A DNA stretch of 64,000 nt from Luzula sylvatica (lineage: Eukaryota; Streptophyta; Magnoliopsida; Poales; Juncaceae). Location: the NCBI GenBank assembly GCA_946800325.1, contig OX326959.1:38492908-38556907 (forward strand), written 5' to 3'. Numbering within the stretch: the first letter of the stretch is position 1; each line of letters opens with the position of its first letter. The translations under genes and the position numbers were made by a program. Under the pieces are notes generated by a model, which was given only the letters and a program-made list of their open reading frames with translations, was not told the origin of the DNA and did not search any database. Positions 51,167 to 63,092 of the stretch are shown piece after piece.

Positions 51167-54100
51167 ATTTTAGAGAACTATTTTGGACTCTTTTAGAAAA
51201 AATTATAATTGATATTTTTTAAGGTGTTAGACTTCAGTTTTTGTTTTTTTGCAAAAAAATGGAAAAATTGAAATTTGTATGTGTTAGTCTTCAATCACGG
51301 AATTTTTTGAGAAAAACATGAAAAATGAAGTATTTTGCTCATTTTAGAGAACTATTTTGGTCTTTTTCAGAAAAAATGATAATTGATATTTTTTAAGGTG
51401 TTAGGCTTCATTTTTTTATTTTTTGCAAAAAATTGGAAAAATTGAAATTTGAATGTGTTAGTCTTCAATCACGGAATTTTTTGAGAAAAACATGAAAAAT
51501 GAAGTATTTTGCTCATTTTAGAGAACTATTTTGGTCTTTTTCAGAAAAAATGATAATTGATATTTTTTAAGGTGTTAGACTTCAGTTTTTTATTTTTTTC
51601 AAAAAATTAGAAAAATTGAAATTTGTATGTGTTAGTCTTCAATCACGGAATTTTTTGAGAAAATCATGAAAAATGAAGTATTTTGCTCATTTTAAAGAAC
51701 TATTTTGGTCTTTTTTAGAAAAAATGATAATTAATATTTTTGAAGGTGTTAGACTTCAGTTTTTGATTTTTTGCAAAAAATTGGAAAAATTGAAATTTGA
51801 ATGTGTTAGTCTTCAATCATGGAATTTTTTGAGAAAATCATGAAAAATGAAGTATTTTTCTCATTTTAGAGAACTATTTTGGTCTTTTTCAGAAAAAATG
51901 ATAATTGATATTTTTTAAGGTGTTAGACTTCAGTTTTTTATTTTTTTCAAAAAATTGGATAAATTGAAATTTGTATGTGTTAGTCTTCAATCACGGAATT
52001 TTTTGAGAAAATCATGAAAATTGAAGTATTTTGCTCATTTTAGAGAACTATTTTGGTCTTTTTCAGAAAAAATGATAATTGATATTTTTTAAGGTGTTAG
52101 ACTTCAGTTTTTTATTTTTTTCAAAAAATTAGAAAAATTGAAATTTGTATGTGTTAGTCTTCAATCACGGAATTTTTTTAGAAAATCATGAAAAATGAAG
52201 TATTTTGCTCATTTTAGAGAACTATTTTGGCCTTTTTTAAAAAAATGATAATTGATATTTTTGAAGGTGTTAGACTTCAGGATTTGATTTTTTGCAAAAA
52301 ATTGGAAAAATTTAAATTTGTATGTGTTAGTCTTCAATCATGGAATTTTTTGAGAAAATCATGAAAAATGAAGTATTTTTCTCATTTTAGAGAACTATTT
52401 TGGTCTTTTTTAGAAAAAATGATAATTGATATTTTTGAAGGTGTTAGACTTCAGTTTTTGATTTTTTGCAAAAAATAGGAAAAATTTAAATTTGTATGTG
52501 TTAGTCTTCAATCACGGAGTTTTTTGAGAAAAACATGAAAAATGAAGTATTTTGCTCATTTTGGAGAACTATTTTGGACCCTTTTAGAAAAAATGATAAT
52601 TGATATTTTTGAAGGTGTTAGACTTCAGTTTTTGATTTTTTGCAAAAAAATGGAAAAATTGAAATTTGTATGTGTTAGTCTTCAATCACGGAATTTTTTG
52701 AGAAATACATGAAAATTGAAGTATTTTGCTCATTTTAGAGAACTATTTTGGTCTTTTTGAGAAAAAATGATAATTGATATTTTTGAAGGTGTTAGGCTTC
52801 AGTTTTTTATTTTTTGCAAAAAATTGGAAAAATTTAAATTTGTATGTGTTAGTCTTCAATCACGGAATTTTTTGAGAAAAACATGAAAAATGAAGTATTT
52901 TGCTCATTTTAGAGAACTATTTTGGTCTTTTTCAGAAAAAATGATAATTGATATTTTTTAAGGTGTTAGGCTTCAGTTTTTTATTTTTAGCAAAAAATTG
53001 GAAAAATTGAAATTTGAATGTGTTAGTCTTCAATCACGGAATTTTTTGAGAAAAACATGAAAAATGAAGTATTTTGCTCATTTTAGAGAACTATTTTGGA
53101 CTCTTTTAGAAAAAACTATAATTGATATTTTTTAAGGTGTTAGACTTCAGGTTTTGATTTTTTGCAAAAAAATGGAAAAATTGAAATTTGTATGCGTTAG
53201 TCTTCAATCACGGATTTTTTTGAGAAAAACATGAAAAATGAAGTATTTTGCTCATTTTAGAGAACTATTTTGGTCTTTTTTAGAAAAAATGATAATTGAT
53301 ATTTTTGAAGGTGTTAGACTTCAGTTTTTGATTTTTTGCAAAAAATAGGAAAAATAGAAATTTGTATGTGTTAGTCTTCAATCACGAAGTTTTTTGAGAA
53401 AAACATTAAAAATTAAGTATTTTGTTTATTTTAGAGAACTATTTTGGACTCTTTTAGAAAAAATTATAATTGATATTTTTTAAGGTGTTAGACTTCAGTT
53501 TTTGTTTTTTTGCAAAAAAATGGAAAAATTCAAATTTGTATGTGTTAGTCTTCAATCACGGAAATTTTTGAGAAAAACATGAAAAATGAAGTATTTTGCT
53601 CATTTTAGAGAACTATTTTGGTCTTTTTGAGAAAAATGATAATTGATATTTTTGAAGGTGTTAGGCTTCAGTTTTTTATTTTTTGCAAAAAATTGGAAAA
53701 ATTGAAATTTGAATGTGTTAGTCTTCAATCTCGGAATTTTTTGAGAAAAACATGAAAAATGAAGTATTTTGCTCATTTTAGAGAACTATTTTGGTCTTTT
53801 TCAGAAAAAATGATAATTGATATTTTTGAAGGTGTTAGACTTCAGTTTTTGATTTTTTGCAAAAAATAGGAAAAATAGAAATTTGTATGTGTTAGTCTTC
53901 AATCACGAAGTTTTTTGAGAAAAACATTAAAAATGAAGTATTTTGCTTATTTTAGAGAACTATTTTGGACTCTTTTAGAAAAAATTATAATTGATATTTT
54001 TTAAGGTGTTAGACTTCAGTTTTTGTTTTTTTGCAAAAAAATGGAAAAATTCAAATTTGTATGTGTTAGTCTTCAATCACGGAATTTTTTGAGAAAAACA

Positions 54101-54429
54101 TGAAAAATGAAGTATTTTGCTCATTTTAGAGAACTATTTTGGTCTTTTTCAGAAAAAATGATAATTGATATTTTTTAAGGTGTTAGGCTTCATTTTTTTA
54201 TTTTTTGCAAAAAATTGGAAAAATTGAAATTTGAATGTGTTAGTCTTCAATCACGGAATTTTTTGAGAAAAACATGAAAAATGAAGTATTTTGCTCATTT
54301 TAGAGAACTATTTTGGTCTTTTTCAGAAAAAATGATAATTGATATTTTTTAAGGTGTTAGACTTCAGTTTTTTATTTTTTTCAAAAAATTAGAAAAATTG
54401 AAATTTGTATGTGTTAGTCTTCAATCACG

Positions 54430-55310
54430 GAATTTTTTGAGAAAATCATGAAAAATGAAGTATTTTGCTCATTTTAGAGAACTATTTTGGTCTTTTTTAA
54501 AAAAAATGATAATTGATATTTTTGAAGGTGTTAGACTTCAGTTTTTGATTTTTTGCAAAAAATTGGAAAAATTGAAATTTGAATGTGTTAGTCTTCAATC
54601 ACGGAATTTTTTGAGAAAAACATAAAAAATGAAGTATTTTGCTTATTTTAGAGAACTATTTTGGTCTTTTTCAGAAAAAATGATAATTGATATTTTTGAA
54701 GGTGTTAGACTTCAGTTTTTTATTTTTTGCAAAAAATTGGAAAAATTGAAATTTGTATGTGTTAGTCTTCAATCACGGAATTTTTTGAGAAAATCATGAA
54801 AAATGAAGTATTTTGCTCATTTTAGAGAACTATTTTGGTCTTTTTTAGAAAAAATGATAATTGATATATTTGAAGGTGTTAGACTTCAGTTTTTGATTTT
54901 TTGCAAAAAATTGGAAAAATTGAAATTTGTATGTGTTAGTCTTCAATCAAGGAATTTTTTATGAAAATCATGAAAAATGAAGTATTTTGCTCATTTTAGA
55001 GAACTATTTTGGTCTTTTTTAGAAAAAATGATAATTGATATTTTTGAAGGTGTTAGACTTCAGTTTTTGATTTTTTGCAAAAAATAGGAAAAATAGAAAT
55101 TTGTATGTGTTAGTCTTCAATCCCGGAGTTTTTTGAGAAAAACATGAAAAATGAAGTATTTTGCTCATTTTAGAGAACTATTTTGGTCTTTTTTAGAAAA
55201 AATGATAATTGATATTTTTGAAGGTGTTAGACTTCAGTTTTTGATTTTTTGCAAAAAATAGGAAAAATAGAAATTTGTATGTGTTAGTCTTCAATCACGA
55301 AGTTTTTTGA
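54430..55310 (+). repeat. Third copy of the 48.5/50.3 kb block
   Basis: CATAAAAAATG at 54,621 is 4,174 bp (24 monomers minus 2 bp) after its equivalent at 50,447, followed by the same TTTTTTATTTTTTGC and GATATATTTG (about 54,861) monomers. It differs by TTTTTTATGAAAATC at about 54,954 and by having TTTTTTGC where the others have GATTTCATGC. Confidence 0.75.
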
Positions 55311-56429
55311 GAAAAACATTAAAAATTAAGTATTTTGCTTATTTTAGAGAACTATTTTGGACTCTTTTAGAAAAAATTATAATTGATATTTTTTAAGGTG
55401 TTAGGCTTCAGTTTTTTATTTTTTGCAAAAAATTGGAAAAATTGAAATTTGAATGTGTTAGTCTTCAATCTCGGAATTTTTTGAGAAAAACATGAAAAAT
55501 GAAGTATTTTGCTCATTTTAGAGACCTATTTTGGTCTTTTTCAGAATAAATGATAATTGATATTTTTGAAGGTGTTAGACTTCAGTTTTTGATTTTTTGC
55601 AAAAAATAGGAAAAATAGAAATTTGTATGTGTTAGTCTTCAATCACGAAGTTTTTTGAGAAAAACATTAAAAATGAAGTATTTTGCTTATTATAGAGAAC
55701 TATTTTGGACTCTTTTAGAAAAAATTATAATTGATATTTTTTAAGGTCTTAGACTTCAGTTTTTGTTTTTTTGCAAAAAAATGGAAAAATTCAAATTTGT
55801 ATGTGTTAGTCTTCAATCATGGAATTTTTTGAGAAAAACATGAAAAATGAAGTATTTTGCTCATTTTAGAGAACTATTTTGGTCTTTTTCAGAAAAAATG
55901 ATAATTTATATTTTTTAAGGTGTTAGGCTTCAGTTTTTTATTTTTTGCAAAAAATTGGAAAAATTGAAATTTGAATGTGTTAGTCTTCAATCACGGAATT
56001 TTTTGAGAAAAACATGAAAAATGAAGTATTTTGCTCATTTTAGAGAACTATTTTGGTCTTTTTCAGAAAAAATGATAATTGATATTTTTTAAGGTGTTAG
56101 ACTTCAGTTTTTTATTTTTTGCAAAAAATTAGAAAAATTGAAATTTGTATGTGTTAGTCTTCAATCACGGAATTTTTTGAGAAAATCATGAAAAATGAAG
56201 TATTTTGCTCATTTTAGAGAACTATTTTGGTCTTTTTTAGAAAAAATGATAATTGATATTTTTGAAGGTGTTAGACTTCAGTTTTTGATTTTTTGCAAAA
56301 AATTGGAAAAATTGAAATTTGTATGTGTTAGTCTTCAATCACGGAATTTTTTTAGAAAATCATGAAAAATGAAGTATTTTGCTCATTTTAGAGAACTATT
56401 TTGGTCTTTTTTAGAAAAAATGATAGTTG

Positions 56430-57872
56430 ATATTTTTGAAGGTGTTAGACTTCAGTTTTTGATTTTTTACAAAAAATTGGAAAAATAGAAATTTGTATGT
56501 GTAAGTCTTCAATCCCGGAGTTTTTTGAGAAAAACTTGAAAAATGAAGTATTTTGCTCATTTTAGAGAACTATTTTGGTCTTTTTTAGAAAAAAATCTAA
56601 TTGATATTTTTGAAGGTGTTAGACTTCAGTTTTTGATTTTTTGCAAAAAATAGGAAAAATAGAAATTTGTATGTGTTAGTCTTCAATCACGACGTTTTTT
56701 GAGAAAAACATGAAAAATGAGGTATTTTGCTCATTTTAGAGAACTATTTTGGTCTTTTTTAGAAAAAATGATAATTGATATTTTTGAAGGTGTTAGACTT
56801 CAGTTTTTGATTTTTTGCAAAAAATTGGAAAAATAGAAATTTGTATGTGTTAGTCTTCAATCACGAAGTTTTTTGAGAAAAACATGAAAAATGAAGTATT
56901 TTGCTCATTTTAGAGAACTATTTTGGTCTTTTTCAGAAAAAATGATAATTGATATTTTTTAAGGTGTTAGACTTCAGTTTTTGATTTTATGCAAAAAATA
57001 GGAAAAATAGAAATTTGTATGTGTTAGTCTTCAATCCCGGAGTTTTTTGAGAAAAACATGAAAAATGAAGTCTAACACCTTAAAAAATATCAATTATCAT
57101 TTTTTCTGAAAAAGACCAAAGTATTTTGCTCATTTTAGAGAACTATTTTGGTCTTTTTTAGAAAAAATGATAATTGATATTTTTGAAGGTGTTAGACTTC
57201 AGTTTTTGATTTTTTGCAAAAAATAGGAAAAATAGAAATTTGTATGTGTTAGTTTTCAATCACGAAGTTTTTTGAGAAAAACATTAAAAATGAAGTATTT
57301 TGCTTATTTTACAGAACTATTTTGGACTCTTTTAGAAAAAATTATAATTGATATTTTCTAAGGTGTAAGACTTCAGTTTTTGTTTTTTTGCAAAAAAATG
57401 GAAAAATTCAAATTTGTATGTGTTGGTCTTCAATCACGGAATTTTTTGAGAAAAACATGAAAATTGAAGTATTTTGCTCATTTTAGAGAACTATTTTGGT
57501 CTTTTTGAGAAAAAATGATAATTGATATTTTTGAAGGTGTTAGGCTTCAGTTTTTTATTTTTTGCAAAAAATTTGAAAAATTGAAATTTGAATGTGTTAG
57601 TCTTCAATCTCGGAATTTTTTGAGAAAAACATGAAAAATGAAGTACTTTGCTCATTTTAGAGAACTATTTTGGTCTTTTTCAGAAAAAATGATAATTGAT
57701 ATTTTTGAAGGTGTTAGACTTCAGTTTTTTATTTTTTGCAAAAAATTGGAAAAATTGAAATTTGTATGTGTTAGTCTTCAATCACGGAATTTTTTGAGAA
57801 AATCAAGAAAAATGAAGTATTTTGCTCATTTTAGAGAACTATTTTGGTCTTTTTTTGAAAAAATGATAATTG
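56430..57872 (+). repeat. Eight-monomer higher-order repeat, copy 1 (1,443 bp, carries an insertion)
   Basis: GTGTTGGTCTTCAAT (57,419) and GAAGTACTTTGCTC (57,641) recur 1,392 bp later (8 x 174). GATTTTTTAC at 56,461 and its partner at 57,904 are 1,443 bp apart, i.e. 1,392 plus the 51-bp inverted insertion present only in this copy. Confidence 0.88.
57070..57120 (-). repeat. 51-bp inverted satellite fragment inside a forward monomer
   Basis: Between AAAAATGAA and GTATTTTGCTC lies the reverse complement of the stretch from TTTGGTCTTTTTCAG to AAGGTGTTAGAC. The left joint has 6-bp microhomology (TGAAGT is shared by both strands' sequences there). The right joint, ACCAAA to GTATTTT, has little or none. 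It is absent from the paralogous positions at 45,066 and about 58,510. Confidence 0.93.
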
Positions 57873-59264
57873 ATATTTTTGAAGGTGTTAGACTTCAGTT
57901 TTTGATTTTTTACAAAAAATTGGAAAAATAGAAATTTGTATGTGTTAGTCTTCAATCCCGGAGTTTTTTGAGAAAAACATGAAAAATGAAGTATTTTGCT
58001 CATTTTAGAGAACTATTTTGGTCTTTTTTAGAAAAAATGATAATTGATATTTTTGAAGGTGTTAGACTTCAGTTTTTGATTTTTTGCAAAAAATAGGAAA
58101 AATTGAAATTTGTATGTGTTAGTCTTCAATCACGACGTTTTTTGAGAAAAACATGAAAAATGAGGTATTTTGCTCATTTTAGAGAACTATTTTGGTCTTT
58201 TTAAGAAAAAATTATAATTGATATTTTTGAAGGTGTTAGACTTCAGTTTTTGATTTTTTGCAAAAAATTGGAAAAATAGAAATTTGTATGTGTTAGTCTT
58301 CAATCACGAAGTTTTTTGAGAAAAACATGAAAAATGAAGTATTTTGCTCATTTTAGAGAACTATTTTGGTCTTTTTCAGAAAAAATGATAATTGATATTT
58401 TTTAAGGTGTTAGACTTCAGTTTTTGATTTTATGCAAAAAATAGGAAAAATAGAAATTTGTATGTGTTAGTCTTCAATCCAGGAGTTTTTTGAGAAAAAC
58501 ATGAAAAATGAAGTATTTTGCTCATTTTAGAGAACTATTTTGGTCTTTTTTAGAAAAAATGATAATTGATATTTTTGAAGGTGTTAGACTTCAGTTTTTG
58601 ATTTTTTGCAAAAAATAGGAAAAATAGAAATTTGTATGTGTTAGTCTTCAATCACGAAGTTTTTTGAGAAAAACATTAAAAATGAAGTATTTTGCTTATT
58701 TTACAGAACTATTTTGGACTCTTTTAGAAAAAATTATAATTGATATTTTTGAAGGTGTAAGACTTCAGTTTTTGTTTTTTTGCAAAAAAATGGAAAAATT
58801 CAAATTTGTATGTGTTGGTCTTCAATCACGGAATTTTTTGAGAAAAACATGAAAATTGAAGTATTTTGCTCATTTTAGAGAACTATTTTGGTCTTTTTGA
58901 GAAAAAATGATAATTGATATTTTTGAAGGTGTTAGGCTTCAGTTTTTTATTTTTTGCAAAAAATTGGAAAAATTGAAATTTGAATGTGTTAGTCTTCAAT
59001 CTCGGAATTTTTTGAGAAAAACATGAAAAATGAAGTACTTTGCTCATTTTAGAGAACTATTTTGGTCTTTTTCAGAAAAAATGATAATTGATATTTTTGA
59101 AGGTGTTAGACTTCAGTTTTTTATTTTTTGCAAAAAATTGGAAAAATTGAAATTTGTATGTGTTAGTCTTCAATCACGGAATTTTTTGAGAAAATCAAGA
59201 AAAATGAAGTATTTTGCTCATTTTAGAGAACTATTTTGGTCTTTTTTAGAAAAAATGATAATTG
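57873..59264 (+). repeat. Eight-monomer higher-order repeat, copy 2 (1,392 bp)
   Basis: Exactly eight monomers with the same variant order, uninterrupted at the position of the copy 1 insertion (about 58,510). It is followed by a monomer with the ATCAAGAAAAATG change, which removes the usual in-frame TGA. Confidence 0.87.
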
Positions 59265-59548
59265 ATATTTTTGAAGGTGTTAGACTTCAGTTTTTGATTT
59301 TTTGCAAAAAATTGGAAAAATTGAAATTTGTATGTGTTAGTCTTCAATCACGGAATTTTTTGAGAAAATCAAGAAAAATGAAGTATTTTGCTCATTTTAG
59401 AGAATTATTTTGGTCTTTTTTAGAAAAAATGATAATTGATATTTTTGAAGGTGTTAGACTTCAGTTTTTGATTTTTTGCAAAAAATTGGAAAAATTGAAA
59501 TTTGTATGTGTTAGTCTTCAATCAAGGAATTTTTTGAGAAAATCATGA
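59030..59548 (+). other. Repeat-borne open reading frame, not called as a gene
   Basis: A 172-codon frame made of three satellite monomers, each 58 codons, starting MKYFAHFRELFW and repeating. It exists because 174 is divisible by three and because two consecutive monomers have ATCAAGAAAAATG instead of ATCATGAAAAATG, turning the usual in-frame TGA into AGA. Two-monomer (57,638-57,931) and one-monomer versions occur by the same mechanism, and elsewhere the frame is closed by TGA, TAA or TAG in nearly every monomer. There is no intron, promoter or domain evidence. Confidence 0.9.
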
Positions 59549-60609
59549 AAAATGAAGTATTTTGCTCATTTTAGAGAACTATTTTGGTCTTTTTTAGAAA
59601 AAATGATAATTGATATTTTTGAACGTGTTAGACTTCAGTTTTTGATTTTTTGCAAAAAATAGGAAAAATAGAAATTTGTATGTGTTAGTCTTCAATCACG
59701 AAGTTTTTTGAGAAAAACATTAAAAATGAAGTATTTTGCTTATTTTAGAGAACGATTTTGGACTCTTTTAGAAAAAATTATAATTGATATTTTTTAAGGT
59801 GTTAGACTTCAGTTTTTGTTTTTTTGCAAAAAAATGGAAAAATTCAAATTTGTATGTGTTAGTCTTCAATCACGGAAATTTGTGAGAAAAACATGAAAAA
59901 TGAAGTATTTTGCTCATTTTAGAGAACTATTTTGGTCTTTTTGAGAAAAAATGATAATTGATATTTTTGAAGGTGTTAGGCTTCAGTTTTTTATTTTTTG
60001 CAAAAAATTGGAAAAATTGAAATTTGAATGTGTTAGTCTTCAATCTCGGAATTTTTTGAGAAAAACATGAAAAATGAAGTATTTTGCTCATTTTAGAGAA
60101 CTATTTTGGTCTTTTTCAGAAAAAATGATAATTGATATTTTTGAAGGTGTTAGACTTCAGTTTTTGATTTTTTGCAAAAAATAGGAAAAATAGAAATTTG
60201 TATGTGTTAGTCTTCAATCACGAAGTTTTTTGAGAAAAACATTAAAAATGAAGTATTTTGCTTATTTTAGAGAACTATTTTGGACCCTTTTAGAAAAAAT
60301 TATAATTGATATTTTTTAAGGTGTTAGACTTCAGTTTTTGTTTTTTTGCAAAAAAATGGAAAAATTCAAATTTGTATGTGTTAGTTTTCAATCACGGAAT
60401 TTTTTGAGAAAAACATGAAAAATGAAGTATTTTGCTCATTTTAGAGAACTATTTTAGTCTTTTTCAGAAAAAATGATAATTGATATTTTTTAAGGTGTTA
60501 GGCTTCAGTTTTTTATTTTTTGCAAAAAATTGGAAAAATTGAAATTTGAATGTGTTTGTCTTCATTCACGGAATTTTTTGAGAAAAACATGAAAAATGAA
60601 GTATTTTGC

Positions 60610-61479
60610 TCATTTTAGAAAACTATTTTGGTCTTTTTCAGAAAAAATGATAATTGATATTTTTGAAGGTGTTAGACTTCAGTTTTTTATTTTTTGCAAA
60701 AAATTGGAAAAATTGAAATTTGTATGTGTTAGTCTTCAATCACGGAATTTTTTGAGAAAATCATGAAAAATGAAGTATTTTGCTCATTTTAGAGAACTAT
60801 TTTGGTCTTTTTTAGAAAAGATGATAATTGATATATTTGAAGGTGTTAGACTTCAGTTTTTGATTTTTTGCAAAAAATTGGAAAAATTGAAATTTGTATG
60901 TGTTAGTCTTCAATCAAGGAATTTTTTGAGAAAATCATGAAAAATGAAGTATTTTGCTCATTTTAGAGAACTATTTTGGTCTTTTTTAGAAAAAATGATA
61001 ATTGATATTTTTGAAGGTGTTAGACTTCAGTTTTTGATTTTATGCAAAAAATAGGAAAAATAGAAATTTGTATGTGTTAGTCTTCAATCCCGGAGTTTTT
61101 TGAGAAAAACATGAAAAATGAAGTATTTTGCTCATTTTAGAGAACTATTTTGGTCTTTTTTAGAAAAAATGATAATTGATATTTTTGAAGGTGTTAGACT
61201 TCAGTTTTTGATTTTTTGCAAAAAATAGGAAAAATAGAAATTTATATGTGTTAGTCTTCAATCACGAAGTTTTTTGAGAAAAACATTAAAAATTAAGTAT
61301 TTTGCTTATTTTAGAGAACTATTTTGGACTCTTTTAGAAAAAATTATAATTGATATTTTTTAAGGTGTTAGACTTCAGTTTTTGTTTTTTTGCAAAAAAA
61401 TGGAAAAATTCAAATTTGTATGTGTTAGTCTTCAATCACGGAATTTTTTGAGAAAAACATGAAAAATGAAGTATTTTGC
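60610..61479 (+). repeat. Five-monomer (870 bp) duplication, copy 1
   Basis: The GATATATTTGAAGG variant at 60,829 recurs at 61,699, exactly 870 bp on, with the same series CAAGG, TTATGC, CCCGG, CACGAAG and GGACTC. Copy 1 has ATTAAAAATTAAG where copy 2 has ATTAAAAATGAAG. Confidence 0.87.
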
Positions 61480-62349
61480 TCATTTTAGAGAACTATTTTT
61501 GTCTTTTTCAGAAAAAATGATAATTGATATTTTTGAAGGTGTTAGACTTCAGTTTTTTATTTTTTGCAAAAAATTGGAAAAATTGAAATTTGTATGTGCT
61601 AGTCTTCAATCACGGAATTTTTTGAGAAAATCATGAAAAATGAAGTATTTTGCTCATTTTAGAGAACTATTTTGGTCTTTTTTAGAAAAAATGATAATTG
61701 ATATATTTGAAGGTGTTAGACTTCAGTTTTTGATTTTTTGCAAAAAATTGGAAAAATTGAAATTTGTATGTGTTAGTCTTCAATCAAGGAATTTTTTGAG
61801 AAAATCATGAAAAATGAAGTATTTTGCTCATTTTAGAGAACTATTTTGGTCTTTTTTAGAAAAAATGATAATTGATATTTTTGAAGGTGTTAGACTTCAG
61901 TTTTTGATTTTATGCAAAAAATAGGAAAAATAGAAATTTGTATGTGTTAGTCTTCAATCCCGGAGTTTTTTGAGAAAAACATGAAAAATGAAGTATTTTG
62001 CTCATTTTAGAGAACTATTTTGGTCTTTTTTAGAAAAAATGATAATTGATATTTTTGAAGGTGTTAGACTTCAGTTTTTGATTTTTTGCAAAAAATAGGA
62101 AAAATAGAAATTTGTATGTGTTAGTCTTCAATCACGAAGTTTTTTGAGAAAAACATTAAAAATGAAGTATTTTGCTTATTTTAGAGAACTATTTTGGACT
62201 CTTTTAGAAAAAATTATAATTGATATTTTTTAATGTGTTAGACTTCAGTTTTTGTTTTTTTGCAAAAAAATGGAAAAATTCAAATTTGTATGTGTTAGTC
62301 TTCAATCACGGAATTTTTTGAGAAAAACATGAAAAATGAAGTATTTTGC
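61480..62349 (+). repeat. Five-monomer duplication, copy 2
   Basis: Second copy, directly adjacent. Private changes include GTGCTAGTC near 61,597 and TTTTTTAATGTGTTAG near 62,226. Confidence 0.87.
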
Positions 62350-63092
62350 TCATTTTAGAGAACTATTTTGGTCTTTTTCAGAAAAAATGATAATTGATAT
62401 TTTTTAAGGTGTTAGGCTTCAGTTTTTTATTTTTTGCAAAAAATTGGAAAAATTGAAATTTGAATGTGTTAGTCTTCAATCACGGAATTTTTTGAGAAAA
62501 ACATGAAAAATGAAGTATTTTGCTCATTTTAGAGATCTATTTTGGTCTTTTTCAAAAAAATGATAATTGATATTTTTGAAGGTGTTAGACTTCAGTTTTT
62601 TATTTTTTGCAAAAAATTGGAAAAATTGAAATTTGTATGTGTTAGTCTTCAATCACGGAATTTTTTGAGAAAATCATGAAAAATGAAGTATTTTGCTCAT
62701 TTTAGAGAACAATTTTGGTCTTTTTTAGAAAAAATGATAATTGATATTTTTGAAGGTGTTAAACTTCAGTTTTTCATTTTTTGCAAAAAATAGGAAAAAT
62801 AGAAATTTGTATGTGTTAGTCTTCAATCACGAAGTTTTTTGAGAAAAACATTAAAAATGAAGTATTTTGCTTATTTTACAGAACTATTTTGGACTCTTTT
62901 AGAAAAAATTATAATTGATATTTTTTAAGGTGTTAGACTTCAGTGTTTGTTTTTTTGCAAAAAAATGGAAAAATTCAAATTTGTATGTGTTAGTCTTCAA
63001 TCACGGAATTTTTTGAGAAAAACATGAAAAATGAAGTATTTTGCTCATTTTAGAGAACTATTTTGGTCTTTTTCAGAAAAAATGATAATTGA

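Larger units (their letters stand above)
1..63092 (+). repeat. 174-bp satellite array, forward orientation, about 362 monomers
   Basis: Every part of this interval is the same 174-bp unit in head-to-tail order. Landmarks in order are GAAGTATTTTGCTCATTTTA, GAGAACTATTTTGG, GATAATTGATATTTTT, GGTGTTAGACTTCAG, TTTTTTGCAAAAAA, TTTGTATGTGTTAGTCTTCA, a variable CACGG/CCCGG/CTCGG/CAAGG/CACGA site, and TTTTTTGAGAAAAACATGAA. A hand-counted consensus has about 59 A, 73 T, 30 G and 12 C. Monomers differ by linked variants (GGTCTTTTTT, GGTCTTTTTC, GGACTC or GGACCC; GAAGG or TAAGG; AGAC, AGGC or AGCC; GTATG or GAATG). These repeat in fixed orders, which reveals higher-order repeats. Phase is kept over 361 monomers with only 113 bp net drift. 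The monomer length matches a nucleosome plus linker, as known for many centromeric satellites; a centromeric role here is inference. No gene or non-satellite island was seen anywhere inside. The left end is cut by the window. Confidence 0.98.

Noticed and set aside
57070..57120. Possible small mobile element with inverted ends
   Set aside because: The inserted 51 bp is entirely reverse-complement satellite; one joint shows microhomology rather than a flanking target duplication.
59030..59548. A 172-codon open frame, with shorter ones at 38,388-38,576, 57,638-57,931 and 58,664-58,852
   Set aside because: They are translations of the satellite itself. The monomer is 58 codons long, and single changes remove its usual TGA. 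The protein repeats with the DNA period, has no recognisable domain, and neighbouring monomers are closed by stops.
1..63092. CRISPR-like regular repetition
   Set aside because: Repeats are contiguous 174-bp units with no unique spacers, there are no cas genes, and variants are shared in ordered blocks as expected for a satellite.
1..63092. CENP-B box candidate around CTTCAATCCCGGA
   Set aside because: TTC and CGG elements are present but the spacing and the TTCG core do not match the known box (TTCG, four bases, A, two bases, CGGG) on either strand.
1..63092. T-tract hairpins resembling intrinsic bacterial terminators
   Set aside because: The stems are pure A/T, recur three times per monomer and have no genes upstream; the array is eukaryotic in character.
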